Notes under the pieces: generated by a model | Databases searched by the model: none | Told to the model about the DNA's origin: nothing | Seen by the model: only the letters and a program-made list of their open reading frames with translations | Source: Acidimicrobiales bacterium | Lineage (GTDB): Bacteria > Actinomycetota > Acidimicrobiia > Acidimicrobiales > Iamiaceae | DNA: 64,000 bases | Direction of reading: 5' to 3' | Assembly: GCA_035630295.1 (NCBI GenBank) | Contig: DASQKY010000042.1 | Location: 372,001 to 436,000 of the forward strand | Translations under genes and position numbers: made by a program | Shown: positions 52,238-61,906 of the stretch, piece after piece | Layout of the letters: the number at the start of each line of letters is the position of its first letter | Numbering within the stretch: the stretch's first letter is position 1

Positions 52238-54988
52238 GTGACCGCCCCCGGCGGGCCGCCCGGCCCGGACCCGTCACCGTCCCCCGGCGCGGGCGGTCCC
52301 GTGGTGGGGAGGGACGATGTCGTGGCCCGGCTGGTGGCCGCCGCCACCACGGGGGCCGGGGCGGTGGTCAGCGGCGATCGCGGCTCGGGCCGGCGCACGG
52401 TGGTGGCCGCGGCCGCCGACCGCCTGGCCGAGGCCGGGGTGCCGGTGCTGGCCGTGGCCGCCGGGACGGAGGCCGGGGAGCCGGAGGTGCCGCTCGCCGC
52501 TCTGCGGCCCGTCCTGCCCGAAGCGCCTCCGGCCGTGGTCGATGCGGCCACCCTGGCCGCGGTGGGCGAGGCCCTGGTGGCCCGGGGGGCGCGGATCGGG
52601 CCCGGGCGGCCGGTGGTGGTGGCGAGGGACCTCGACACCTTGGACGGGCCGTCGACCGCCGTGCTCCACCAGCTCCTGGTGGCGGGCCGGGTGGCCCTCC
52701 TGGGCACCGCCTCGGACGAGCCCGCCCCCGCCCCGACTGCCTCCGCCCCGGCCGCGGCCCCCGAGGCCTGGTGGCGCGACCTGGTCGACCGGGTCCACCT
52801 CGACGCCCTGGACCGGGCCCCGGCCGACCGGTTGCTGGAGGCCCTGGTCGGTGGCCCCGTCGACTCGGCCGGCCGGGAGCGGATGTGGGCCTTCGCCCGG
52901 GGCCACCCGGGTCGGGTGGTGGCCGTGGTGGAGGCGACGCGGGCCGAGGGGACGTGGGAGCGGTCGTCGGGGCTGTGGAGCCTGGTCGGCGAGCTCGACG
53001 ACCTGGTCGACGCGGCCGTCCTGGCCGAGGTGGACCGGGCCCCGGCCGAGGTGGGGGCGGCCCTGGCCGCCCTGGCCCTGGCCGGCCGCCTCCCCATCGC
53101 CGCCGCCGAGGCCCTGGGCGGCCCTGCGGCCCTGGCCGACGCCGAGCGCCGGGGCCTGGTGGTGGCCGAGGACGACGACGACGGGCGCCTGTGGTGCCGC
53201 CCGGCCAGCGACCTGGTGGCCACCGCGGCCCGGGCCGGCCTCGACGCCACCACGACCATGGCCCGGTGGGGCCGCGTGGCCGAGGTGCTGGCCGCCGAGC
53301 CGCCCACCGACCCCGACGTGGCCATCGTGCGAGCCCTGGCCCTGGCCGGCCGGTCCCCGGGCCCGGCGGATCTTGCCGGGGCCCGGCCGCCGCTGGCCGC
53401 GGCCGATGTCGCGGCCCTGGTGGCGGGGGCGGAGGCCGCCTACCTGCGCAGCCGGTGGGACGTGGCCGCGACCCTGGCCGAGCGGGCCTGGCGGGAGGGT
53501 CGGGGGGGAGACGCCGTGCGGGTCCTGGCCCAGGCCTACGCCCAGCTCGGCGACCACGACGGCATCCGCCGGTTGGGGGCCGAGCTGGAGGGGGCCGCCG
53601 TGGCCCCCGAGGACGCCGTCCACCACGCCGAGACCATCGCCGTCTCGCAGTTCCACCTGGCCGACGCGGCCGGGGCGTGGGCCACCTTCGCCCGGGCCCG
53701 GGCCGCCACCCCCCCGGCGGCCCGCTCGCCCGTCGACCTGGCCGAGAGCCGCCTCCGCTCCTTCGCCGGCCAGCAGGAGGAGGCGGCCGTCCTGGCCCGG
53801 CGCTGGGCCGGCGACCCCGACGCCGAGGTGCGATCCGAGGCCCTCCAGGTCCTGGGTTCGGTGGCCCTGAACGAGGGCCGGTTCGAGGACGCCATGGCCA
53901 CCTTCGACCAGGCCGTGGCCGAGGCCCTGTCCCTGCCCGACCCGCTGCCCGCCCTGCTCGGCGTGCCGTACCTGTTCCGGCTCTCGGCCTGCACCGACCT
54001 GGGCCGCCTGGACGAGGCCCTGGAGGGGGGCCTGGCCGTCGAGCCCGAGGTGGCGGCCAGCAACGACCCCACCGCCCACGGGTGGCTGGCCCTGCACCTG
54101 GGCCGCACCGCCCTGGCTGCCGGCCGTCCGGTCACCGCCGCCCGCTGGTTCGGCGAGTCGGTGAACGACCTGCGACGGGTCCACCGCCCGGGCTGGCTGG
54201 GGTTCCCGGCCGCCGGCCTGGTGGCGGCCCACACCGTGGCCGGCGACCTGGCCGCCGCGACCGAGGCCCGGGCCCGGTGGCTGGCCATCCCGGCCCACTC
54301 GGTGTCGCTGTTCCGCACCGAGGAGCTGCGCCTCGACGCCGTCCACCGGGCCGCCGTGGGCGACGCCGCCGGGGCCGATGCCTGTGCCCGGGAGGCGGCG
54401 ACGTCGGCCGCGGCCAACGGCTCGGTGCCGTACGAGGCCCACGCCCTGCACGCCCTGTCCCGGGTGGGGCGACCGACGTCGCGGGCCGAGGCCGCGGCCG
54501 GGCTGGAGCGCCTGGCCCGGTCCTCGGACAGCCCGCTGTTCGCGGCCCACGCCCTTCGGGCCCGGGCCATGGCCGACAGCGACGTCGAGGGCCTGGTGGC
54601 GGTGGCCCCGGCGTACGAGGCCATGGGAGCCCGCCTGGACGCCGTCGAGTGCTGGGCCGAGGTGGCCCGGCGCCCGGCCGACGACCGCCAGCGGGCCCAC
54701 GCCCGCCGCCGGGTGGCCGAGCTGCGGGCCGACGGCGAGCCGCTGGTCACCCCGGCCCTGGACGGCGTGGGCAGCCGGCCCGTCCTGACCGCCCGGGAGG
54801 CCGAGATCGCCTCGCTGGTGGCCGCCGGCACCAGCCGCCAGGACATCGCCGACCACCTGGTGGTCTCGGTCCGCACCATCGACAGCCACCTCCAGCGGGT
54901 GTACCGCAAGCTGGGGGTGCGGGGCCGGGAGGGTCTGGTGGCGGCCCTGGGCGCCGATCCGCCGGCCGGTGTCGCGGGGGGTCCCTAG
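52238..54988 (+). CDS. Large LuxR-type transcriptional regulator with degenerate ATPase domain
   Basis: A 916-residue regulator of the LAL type. The N-terminal AAA-like domain has GDRGSGRRT at 46-54 in place of Walker A GxxxxGK[ST], so the ATP-contacting Lys is Arg. A long middle region of TPR-like helices (about 400-840; NEGRFEDAMATFDQAVAEAL) probably binds ligands or partners. The C-terminal 65 residues are a LuxR helix-turn-helix (LTAREAEIASLVAAGTSRQD). Target genes are unknown. It ends with a TAG that is also the first part of the radA -10 element. Confidence 0.85.
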   Translation: MTAPGGPPGPDPSPSPGAGGPVVGRDDVVARLVAAATTGAGAVVSGDRGSGRRTVVAAAADRLAEAGVPVLAVAAGTEAGEPEVPLAALRPVLPEAPPAVVDAATLAAVGEALVARGARIGPGRPVVVARDLDTLDGPSTAVLHQLLVAGRVALLGTASDEPAPAPTASAPAAAPEAWWRDLVDRVHLDALDRAPADRLLEALVGGPVDSAGRERMWAFARGHPGRVVAVVEATRAEGTWERSSGLWSLVGELDDLVDAAVLAEVDRAPAEVGAALAALALAGRLPIAAAEALGGPAALADAERRGLVVAEDDDDGRLWCRPASDLVATAARAGLDATTTMARWGRVAEVLAAEPPTDPDVAIVRALALAGRSPGPADLAGARPPLAAADVAALVAGAEAAYLRSRWDVAATLAERAWREGRGGDAVRVLAQAYAQLGDHDGIRRLGAELEGAAVAPEDAVHHAETIAVSQFHLADAAGAWATFARARAATPPAARSPVDLAESRLRSFAGQQEEAAVLARRWAGDPDAEVRSEALQVLGSVALNEGRFEDAMATFDQAVAEALSLPDPLPALLGVPYLFRLSACTDLGRLDEALEGGLAVEPEVAASNDPTAHGWLALHLGRTALAAGRPVTAARWFGESVNDLRRVHRPGWLGFPAAGLVAAHTVAGDLAAATEARARWLAIPAHSVSLFRTEELRLDAVHRAAVGDAAGADACAREAATSAAANGSVPYEAHALHALSRVGRPTSRAEAAAGLERLARSSDSPLFAAHALRARAMADSDVEGLVAVAPAYEAMGARLDAVECWAEVARRPADDRQRAHARRRVAELRADGEPLVTPALDGVGSRPVLTAREAEIASLVAAGTSRQDIADHLVVSVRTIDSHLQRVYRKLGVRGREGLVAALGADPPAGVAGGP

Positions 54989-54991
54989 GGT
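54986..54991 (+). promoter_or_regulatory. -10 element TAGGGT of radA, overlapping the upstream stop codon
   Basis: TAGGGT-TCCGCCC-ATG. The TAG is the stop codon of the LuxR-type gene, so the two genes touch at this element. Confidence 0.5.
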
Positions 54992-54998
54992 TCCGCCC

Positions 54999-56372
54999 AT
55001 GGCCCGCACCAGGACGCTCCACCGCTGCGCCGAGTGCGGGGCCACCGCGCCCCAGTGGGTGGGGCGCTGCCCCACCTGCGGCGAGTGGAGCACCCTGGTC
55101 GAGGTGGTCGAGGCCCCCCCGGCCGAGGCCGCGCCGGCCTGGACCGGGTGGGGGACGGAGGGCCCGGTGAGCCCGGCCCGGCCCAGCACCGACGGCACCG
55201 GCGACGCCGTGGCCCCCCTGCCCACCGGGGTCGACGAGCTCGACCGGGTGCTCTCGGGGGGCCTGGTCCCGGGCTCGGTCACCCTCCTCGGCGGCGCTCC
55301 GGGCACCGGCAAGTCGACCCTGGTGCTCCAGGCCGCGGCCGGCCTGGCCCGGTCGGGGGCCACCGTCCTCTACGCCTGCGCCGAGGAGAGCCCGGCCCAG
55401 GTGCGGGACCGGGCCCGGCGGCTGGGCGCCCTGCACGACCGGCTGTGGCTGGTGGGCGAGTCGTTGATCCCCCGGGTGCTGGCCGCGGTGGACGAGGTCC
55501 AGCCCGACGTCCTGGTGGTCGACTCGGCCCAGAGCGTGGCCGATCCCGACCTGTCCTCGGCCCCGGGCAGCGTCACCCAGGTGCGCGAGGTGGCCCAGCG
55601 CCTGGTGCGGGAGGCCAAGACCCGGGGCCTGGCCATCGTGCTGATCGGCCACGTCACCAAGGACGGGGCCCTGGCCGGCCCCCGGGTGCTGGAGCACGTG
55701 GTCGACACCGTGCTGGAGCTGGACGGCGATCGCCACCACGCCCTCCGCCTGCTGCGGGCCCTCAAGCACCGCTTCGGCTCCACCAGCGAGCTGGGCCTCT
55801 TCCAGCTGGGCGAGGCCGGGCTCGACGGCGTGCCCGACCCGTCGGGCCTGTTCCTGGCCGACCGGCTGCCCGGGGTGCCCGGCTCCACCGTGGTGCCCAC
55901 CATCGAGGGGCATCGCCCCCTGCTGGTCGAGCTCCAGGCCCTGGTGGCGCCGAGCTTCCTGGCCGAGCCCCGCCGGTCCAGCCACGGCCTGGACCGGGGC
56001 CGGGTGGCCCTGCTGCTGGCCGTGCTGGTGAAGCGGGCCGGCATCGACGTGGGCAAGCTCGACGTCTACGCCCTGGCCGCTGGCGGGGTGCGGGTGGTGG
56101 AGCCGGGGGCCGACCTGGCCCTGGCCCTGGCCATCACCTCGGCGGCCACCGGCATCTCGGTGCCGGCCGAGGTGGTGGCCTGCGGCGAGGTGGGCCTGGG
56201 GGGCGAGGTCCGCCAGGTGGCCAGCACCGAGCGCCGCCTGGCCGAGGCGGCCCGGCTGGGCTTCACCCGGGCGGTGGTGCCGGTGTCGGCCCCGGACCCG
56301 CCCGAGGGCGTGGTCGCCCTGCGGGTCCGGTCCCTGATGGAGGCCATCGCTGCCCTGGGCCTGATCCGCTGA
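54999..56372 (+). CDS. radA: DNA repair protein RadA
   Basis: A 457-residue RecA-related branch-migration helicase. A zinc finger (Cys10, 13, 24, 27), the ATPase with Walker A GGAPGTGKST, and a C-terminal Lon-protease-like domain (VCGEVGLGGEVRQV-type segment) are all present. The RadA-specific motif usually written KNRFG reads KHRFG here (LKHRFGSTSE). It acts in recombination, processing joint molecules. The following disA gene is a usual neighbour in actinobacteria and Firmicutes. Confidence 0.95.
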   Translation: MARTRTLHRCAECGATAPQWVGRCPTCGEWSTLVEVVEAPPAEAAPAWTGWGTEGPVSPARPSTDGTGDAVAPLPTGVDELDRVLSGGLVPGSVTLLGGAPGTGKSTLVLQAAAGLARSGATVLYACAEESPAQVRDRARRLGALHDRLWLVGESLIPRVLAAVDEVQPDVLVVDSAQSVADPDLSSAPGSVTQVREVAQRLVREAKTRGLAIVLIGHVTKDGALAGPRVLEHVVDTVLELDGDRHHALRLLRALKHRFGSTSELGLFQLGEAGLDGVPDPSGLFLADRLPGVPGSTVVPTIEGHRPLLVELQALVAPSFLAEPRRSSHGLDRGRVALLLAVLVKRAGIDVGKLDVYALAAGGVRVVEPGADLALALAITSAATGISVPAEVVACGEVGLGGEVRQVASTERRLAEAARLGFTRAVVPVSAPDPPEGVVALRVRSLMEAIAALGLIR

Positions 56373-56416
56373 CCGCGGGCCCGGCGGCGGGGCCGAGGGG
56401 TCCGCCGGGAGCCGTC

Positions 56417-56422
56417 TACGCT
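56417..56422 (+). promoter_or_regulatory. -10 element TACGCT of disA
   Basis: TACGCT-CCTCCC-ATG, 6 nt before the start at 56429, so disA can be transcribed apart from radA. Confidence 0.6.
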
Positions 56423-56428
56423 CCTCCC

Positions 56429-57502
56429 ATGACCGGGACGCACGGAGCGGCGATGCGCAAGGCGCTGTCGCTGATCGCGCCGGGCATGCCCCTGCGGGAC
56501 GGCCTGGACCGGGTCCTCCAGGCCGGGATGGGGGCCCTGATCGTGGTCGGGGACGAGCCCAACGTGTTGAGCATCTGCTCGGGCGGGTTCCTCCTGGACG
56601 CGGCCTACAGCCCGCAGCGCCTCTCGGAGCTGGCCAAGATGGACGGGGCCATCATCCTGGCCGGCAACGCCAGCCGCATCGCCCGGTCGAACGTCCACCT
56701 GGTGCCCAACCCCAACGTGTCGACCACCGAGACCGGCACCCGGCACCGCACCGCCGAGCGGGTGGCCCGCTCCATCAACGTGCCGGTGATCTCGGTGTCG
56801 CAGCGCATGAACGTGATCTCCGTCTACGTGGGCGACGAGAAGCACCAGATCGACCCGGTGCCCCGGGTCATCGCCCGGGCCAACCAGGCCGTGCAGACCT
56901 TGGAGCGCTACAAGGCCCGCCTCGACGAGGTGTCCATCGCCCTCTCCGCCCTGGAGATCGAGGACCTGGTCACGCTGCGGGACGTGGTGACGGTGCTCCA
57001 GCGCAACGAGATGGTGGCCCGCATCGCCTCGGAGATCGGGGGCTACATCGTGGAGCTGGGCGACGACGGCCGCCTGGTGCGCCTCCAGCTGGAGGAGCTG
57101 ATGGGCGGCATCGGCGACGACCGGCGCCTGGTGGTGCGCGACTACTTCCACGAGGCCGACACCTGGCCCCTGGCCCACGCCCTGGACGCCCTGGCGGCCC
57201 TGTCCGACGACGACCTGGTCGACCTGAAGCGAGTGGCCTCGGCGGTGCACCTCTCCGACGGGCCGCCCGACCTGGACGAGTCGATGTCGCCCCGGGGCCA
57301 CCGGCTGCTGGCCCGCATCCCCCGGCTGCCGGAGGCGGTGATCGAGGCCATCGTCGAGCAGTTCGGCGACCTGCAGAAGATCCTGCGGGCCTCGATCGAC
57401 GACCTCGACCAGGTGGCCGGGGTGGGCAAGCTCCGGGCCCGAGCGGTGAAGGACGGCCTGAGCCACATGGCCGAGGCCAGCATCCTCGACCGCTACAGCT
57501 AG
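56429..57502 (+). CDS. disA: DNA integrity scanning diadenylate cyclase DisA
   Basis: A 357-residue enzyme that makes cyclic di-AMP from two ATP. The DAC domain motifs are intact: Asp72-Gly73-Ala74 and RHRTAER at 105-111. The central helical spine and a C-terminal helix-hairpin-helix DNA-binding part (DDLDQVAGVGKLRARAVKDG) follow. DisA scans DNA and slows synthesis at branched structures that RadA handles. c-di-AMP also controls osmolyte and potassium systems, not seen here. Length is normal. Confidence 0.96.
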   Translation: MTGTHGAAMRKALSLIAPGMPLRDGLDRVLQAGMGALIVVGDEPNVLSICSGGFLLDAAYSPQRLSELAKMDGAIILAGNASRIARSNVHLVPNPNVSTTETGTRHRTAERVARSINVPVISVSQRMNVISVYVGDEKHQIDPVPRVIARANQAVQTLERYKARLDEVSIALSALEIEDLVTLRDVVTVLQRNEMVARIASEIGGYIVELGDDGRLVRLQLEELMGGIGDDRRLVVRDYFHEADTWPLAHALDALAALSDDDLVDLKRVASAVHLSDGPPDLDESMSPRGHRLLARIPRLPEAVIEAIVEQFGDLQKILRASIDDLDQVAGVGKLRARAVKDGLSHMAEASILDRYS

Positions 57503-57519
57503 GCCGGGACGGCCAGGGC

Positions 57520-58164
57520 TCAGGCCAGGAAGGTGGCGACGCGACGCCAGGCGTCGGCGGCGTCGTCGGGGCGGTGGGTGGGGCGGCTGGGGTCGTGGAC
57601 GAAGCCGTGGTCGGCCCCGGGGTAGCGGACCACCTCGGCCCCCGTGCCCTCCAGGGCCGCGGCGTCGGCGGCCGGCACCCACGGGTCCTCGGTGCCGGTG
57701 ACCTGCAGGATGGGCACGGCCCCGCCGGCCAGCGTCTCCAGGGGCTCGGCCACGGTGGCCGAGCGCCAGTGCTCGGGCAGGCGGACCATCCCGTAGAACG
57801 ACACGGCCCGGTCGACCCGCCCGGCGGCCGCCGCCTTGAGGGCGAACATCCCGCCCATGCAGAAGCCGACGACGGCCACCGGCTCGACGCCCAGCGCGTC
57901 GGCGGCGCCGGCCACGTCGGCCAGGACGGTCGTGTCGTCCAGGGTGCCCACCGCGGCCAGGCGCTCGTCCAGGCTCAGGCCCTCCCGGCCGGGCCACGGC
58001 TCGAACGAGGCCACGGCCCAGCCGTGCTCGGCGGCCAGCCGGTCGCACAGGTCGGTGAACAGGGGCCGCAGCCCCCCGATGTCGGGGATGACCACCACCC
58101 CCCGGGCGGCATCGGGGACCTCGGCCCGGTAGGCGGCGGTCCCCGACGGGAGCGTGAGCTGCAT
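57520..58164 (-). CDS. Dienelactone hydrolase family protein
   Basis: A 214-residue hydrolase. The nucleophile motif is GFCMGGMF, with a cysteine in place of serine as in true dienelactone hydrolases. Asp is in TGTEDPWVP and His in GADHGFVHDP. It may open lactone rings of aromatic or other degradation products. The ATG at 58164 is preferred to a GTG at 58182 by alignment of the N-terminal strand (VVIPDIGGL). It is convergent with disA. Confidence 0.85.
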   Translation of the reverse strand: MQLTLPSGTAAYRAEVPDAARGVVVIPDIGGLRPLFTDLCDRLAAEHGWAVASFEPWPGREGLSLDERLAAVGTLDDTTVLADVAGAADALGVEPVAVVGFCMGGMFALKAAAAGRVDRAVSFYGMVRLPEHWRSATVAEPLETLAGGAVPILQVTGTEDPWVPAADAAALEGTGAEVVRYPGADHGFVHDPSRPTHRPDDAADAWRRVATFLA

Positions 58165-58193
58165 CCCGCCAGCTTGGCCCACGGTGACCGGCG

Positions 58194-58238
58194 CGGACCG
58201 GCCGCTCGCCCCGGGGGGTGGAGCGAGCGGCCGGTCCG
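58194..58238 (-). terminator. Strong hairpin downstream of the DUF4214 gene (distal)
   Basis: Perfect 16-bp stem CGGACCGGCCGCTCGC / GCGAGCGGCCGGTCCG with a 13-nt loop, the longest perfect stem in the window. It lies behind the nearer hairpin at 58286. Confidence 0.7.
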
Positions 58239-58285
58239 TGAGCCTCAGTGGTCCGGCGCCGGCAGGTGCGCACGGACCGGCTCGG

Positions 58286-58318
58286 TCGGTGCCCCGGCAC
58301 GACAGGCCGGGGCACCGA
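58286..58318 (-). terminator. Hairpin downstream of the DUF4214 gene (proximal)
   Basis: Perfect 12-bp stem TCGGTGCCCCGG / CCGGGGCACCGA with a 9-nt loop, 66 nt after the stop codon. With the distal hairpin it forms a tandem stop before the hydrolase gene. Confidence 0.7.
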
Positions 58319-58383
58319 GACCGTGGGGTGGCCCGGGCCGGTGGGCGGCCTGTCGGGGCGCCGCGCCGATCAGGGACGTGGGG

Positions 58384-61300
58384 TCAGTCCTCGGGGTTGG
58401 AGAGATCCTGGGCCCGCTGCGCGAACTCGGGGGTGCCGATGAGCTGGGCGTAGAGGCCGGAGCGGTCACCGGTGCCACGGAGGTGGGCGATGCCGCTGGT
58501 GATCTCCGCGCCGACCGGCGCCCGGTCGAGGATCTCGTCATAGGACGAGGTCACGAGGCGGCGCAGTGGTTCACCGAGGTTGGCGATGGTGAGGATCAGC
58601 GCCCTCGGTGAGGCCCCGGCGTCCAGGCGGTCGTTCCAGTGCTCGAACCCGGCGGCGTCGGGGGCGCGGCCCAGGAGCCGTTCGTAGACCCGGGTGATGA
58701 ACCCGCTGTCGGTGGAGCCGGCCAGGCGGCGGAACTCACCGGATGCGCCGAGGTCGGCGAGGAGCTGGTCGTAGCGGCCGTGGCCGCGGAGGCGGGTGGT
58801 CCAGAAGGCTCGGCCTTCGGTGTCGGCGGGGCGGCCGAGCATGGTCGCATAGGCGTCGTCGACGACTCGGCCCACCGCTTCGGGGGTGCGGGCGATGGTG
58901 CGGGCGAAGGCCTCCTGGGTGGTGCCGCCGGCCAGGCGGGCCACCCAGTGGTCGTAGCCGGCCTGGTCGGGGCAGCGTCCCAGCAGCTCCAGGTACACCA
59001 GACGCACCGTGCGCCCGTGGCCCTCCTCGGCGAAGGTCGTGCACTCGTGCCGGGGCAACACCGCATAGGGCACGGTCTCGGAGGTGGGGGCCACGGCGAG
59101 CCCGCCAAAGTACCGGGCCGAGAGGCTCCGTATCCCCTCGTCCAGGGTGGTAGTGGACATCGTGGCCGTGCCGTCGCTGGCCACCGGAACGACCCCGATG
59201 GTGGTGTCACCGTCACGGAACTCGACCATCCCGCCGGAGGTCACCGGGGCCACCGTGGCCGAGAGGGTGACGGCGGTGCCCTGGCGGACCGGGGCGTCGG
59301 GGGCGACGGTGAGCGAGGTGCCGGCCTGGGTGATGGTGCCGAGGGGGATGGCTTCGGTGGCCGGGCGGCAGGTGACCACCAGGGGCAGGTTCGAGGACGG
59401 GTTGGTGCCCCGGACGATCAGGGACTCGAGGGCGATCTCGTGGGCTTGGCCCGGGTCGCCGTCGAGGGTCAGGGAGCCGGTGGAGCCCCCGAAGTCGACC
59501 CACTGGTTGACGTCGGCCGCCGCCGCCGGGTTGGGGCTGGCGGGGAGGAGGGTGCCCAGGGTGTGGGTGGTGCTGGTGGCGGTCCCGGTGCCGGGGCCCA
59601 AGTCGTACTCCACCGCGGTGACCCCACCGGGGTTGGAGACGGGGACCGTCGAGCTGGAGGTGGAGAACACCTCGTTGAAGGTCTCGATGCCCGAGCGGCC
59701 CCGGTCGGTGGACATCCGCACCGCCACGTGGTCGAGCGGGGTCGGCGTGCCCCCTGCGGCGACGCGGGGCATGTTGGCCTGGGCGGTGAGGGTGACGTTG
59801 AAGGTCTTCACCGCCACTGCCTCGTAGGTGCAGGCGTAGGTGGTGCCCACCGCGGCGACGACGTGGAAGGTGGCCGCGTTCTGGCTGGGCAGGAAGAGGG
59901 CGTCGCCGGAGTACTTGACCCGCAGCTCGTGGGCGCCGAGTCCGATGTCGACCGGCACGTTGAGCACCGCGTTCAGGGAGGCGGTGGGCAGCGGCACCCG
60001 GTCGAGCCAGCCGGCCTCGAGCGGCAGGCCGAGCGAGGGGCGGGCCGGCACGCGGCGCCCGTCGATGAAGTACTCCACGTGCCCGGCGGGGCGGACCCCG
60101 CCGACCTGCGGCCCGACGTTCAGGTTGGGCACCAGGATGGTGTGGCCCTGGCTCACCGTGTGGGGGTCGACCGGCCCTCGCGAGAGTGGGTTCCCGAAGC
60201 CGGTGGTGCTGGGCCGGCGAGCGGCCTCGACCATGGTGGTGCCCAGGGTGGCCGTGGACAGCGTCTGGACCTCGGCGCCATCGAGGGGGTCGACCTCCAC
60301 CAGTTCGAAGGTGGCGTCGAGTGGCCCCGGGGAGGTGCCGGCCGCGAAGGCCAACCGGAGGGTGATGGTCCTGGTCTGCCCGACGGCCAGCGGGAAGCCG
60401 GTCGTCTCGCCGACGGTGCCGCCCACGGTCACGACCGCGGACGCGGTGAGGGTGACCGGCTGCCAATCACCGGCGTCGTCCTGGTGCTCCAACGTCACCT
60501 CGCTCGGGGTGAAGGTGCTGCTGCCCTGGGGGCGTCGGATGGTGAGGTCGAGGCGGGCGTTGGCGAGGGATCGGCCGAAGCCGGTGTTGGTCACCTCGAC
60601 GTCGAACGGGACGGCCGGGGTGCCGATCTCGACGTGGGCGGGGAGGGCGGGCACCAGGGCGGGGTCGGCGGCCACCAGGTGGGAGACCGGCTGGGAGGTG
60701 GCCTTGGCGTAGGGGGCCTCGCCCCGGTAGCCGGCGGTGAGGGCGCGGGGGCCGGCCGGGAGGTCGTCGGTGGTCAGCACCGCGGTGCCGCCGGCGAGGG
60801 GGACGGTGCCGACGATGGTGGTCCCGTCGAAGAGGTCCACGAACCCGGCCGGGTGGGCCGGCGCGCCGTCGCAGGCCGGGTCGGTGGCGTGGGTGGGGTC
60901 GATGGCCACGGTGGCGGTCAGGGTGACCGGCGTGCCGAACCGCGACTCGCCGCCGGGGTCGACGGCGAGGGTGGCGAGGGTCCTGCACTCCGGGGGGGTG
61001 GGCCGGGCCAGGGGCCCCTGGAGGGTGAGGGTCAGGGAGTGGCCCCCACCGGCGAGCTGCTCGTTGACCGCATCACCGACCGCTGGGTTGCACCCGGAGC
61101 CCGTGACGACAGGGGGGATGGTGAAGTCGGGGTCGGTCAGGGTGACTCGCCCGGTGTCGGAGTCGTGGGGAGCGGTCGAGTTGAACGTGAGGTTGACCGG
61201 CGTCGAGCGGCAGTCGGTCACGATGGCCCCGTGGGAGACGTCGATGTGGAGGTCGACGGTGAGCGCGGTCTGGAACAGGACGTTGCCCTCGGCGTCGATG

Positions 61301-61676
61301 GACCCCGTGCTCGACGTGGCGGCGACCGGGGTGAAGGTGGCGTCGATCTTCACCGGGAGCCCGAGGGCCTCCTGTTCGAAGGACACCGTCGGGGTGGTGA
61401 AGTCGGCTCCAGTGATGGCACCGGTGCCCCCGGCGCCTCCGTCCACGGTGCCGGCGATGGAGGTGGGGTTCTCCAGCGCGTAGGGCTCGTCGGCGTCGCG
61501 GATGAGGAGCTCGCCCTCGACCAGGGAGAGGCTGAACGCCTCTGCCACCCGGGGGGCGGTGCCCTCAGGTGGGGCTACCGGAGCCTGTGCAAGCCCTGGG
61601 GGGGGGGGACAAAAGCGAAGGCGAACGTCGCAGCAACCGCCAAGGTCAACGCAACGAGCGAACGTCTGGACAACAT
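58384..61676 (-). CDS. Secreted Ig-like repeat and DUF4214 protein, signal peptide out of frame
   Basis: From the ATG at 61676 the minus strand codes a classic signal peptide, MLSRRSLVALTLAV followed by an Ala/Phe core. It then meets an 11-base C run (61598-61608 on the plus strand), after which that frame stops within about 10 codons. The 1080-residue body is open in the next frame, so one base lost or two gained relative to 12 or 9 bases separates them. The body has Ig-like (Big3_5-type) repeats (GFVDLFDGTTIVGTVPLAGG; MVEFRDGDTTIGVVPV) and three C-terminal DUF4214 units (RVYERLLGRAPDAAGFEHW). It is probably surface-exposed, with phase variation or a sequencing error at the tract. Confidence 0.75.
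61598..61608. repeat. Poly-G/C tract of 11 bases at the frame break
   Basis: The longest mononucleotide run seen in the window. It lies exactly between the signal peptide and the secreted body of the minus-strand gene, where slippage would switch the frame. Confidence 0.85.
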
Positions 61677-61721
61677 GATGAGGGATCCCCCCGGTCGATG
61701 AACACTTCCGCACGACACCGT

Positions 61722-61742
61722 TCCCGGAACCACAGTCCGGGA
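61722..61742. promoter_or_regulatory. Palindrome upstream of the DUF4214 gene
   Basis: TCCCGGA-ACCACAG-TCCGGGA, perfect 7-nt arms 46 nt before the signal-peptide ATG. CACTTC (61703) and GAAGTG (61743) add a second, outer pair. The 230-nt gap to the cyclase gene is lower in GC than the genes around it. Confidence 0.4.
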
Positions 61743-61894
61743 GAAGTGCCTGCAGTCACCATGTCCGAGCCAACCTTGCCGAACCTGCGCGTAATGGTCT
61801 CCGCAGCGAAGTTTCCGTCGCTGTCACCAGCCCCTGACCTACCGGCCGCGCCGGATGGCGGGGAACGAGCAGGCGCCCCGCGGGGCCGCGGCCG

Positions 61895-61900
61895 TACCAT
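61895..61900 (+). promoter_or_regulatory. -10 element TACCAT of the cyclase gene
   Basis: TACCAT-GCCCGG-GTG, 6 nt before the start at 61907. Confidence 0.6.
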
Positions 61901-61906
61901 GCCCGG

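Noticed and set aside
61676-61713. The GTG at 61713 as true start of the DUF4214 protein
   Set aside because: It gives a Cys-rich N-terminus without a secretion signal, whereas the neighbouring frame encodes a perfect signal peptide at the same place.
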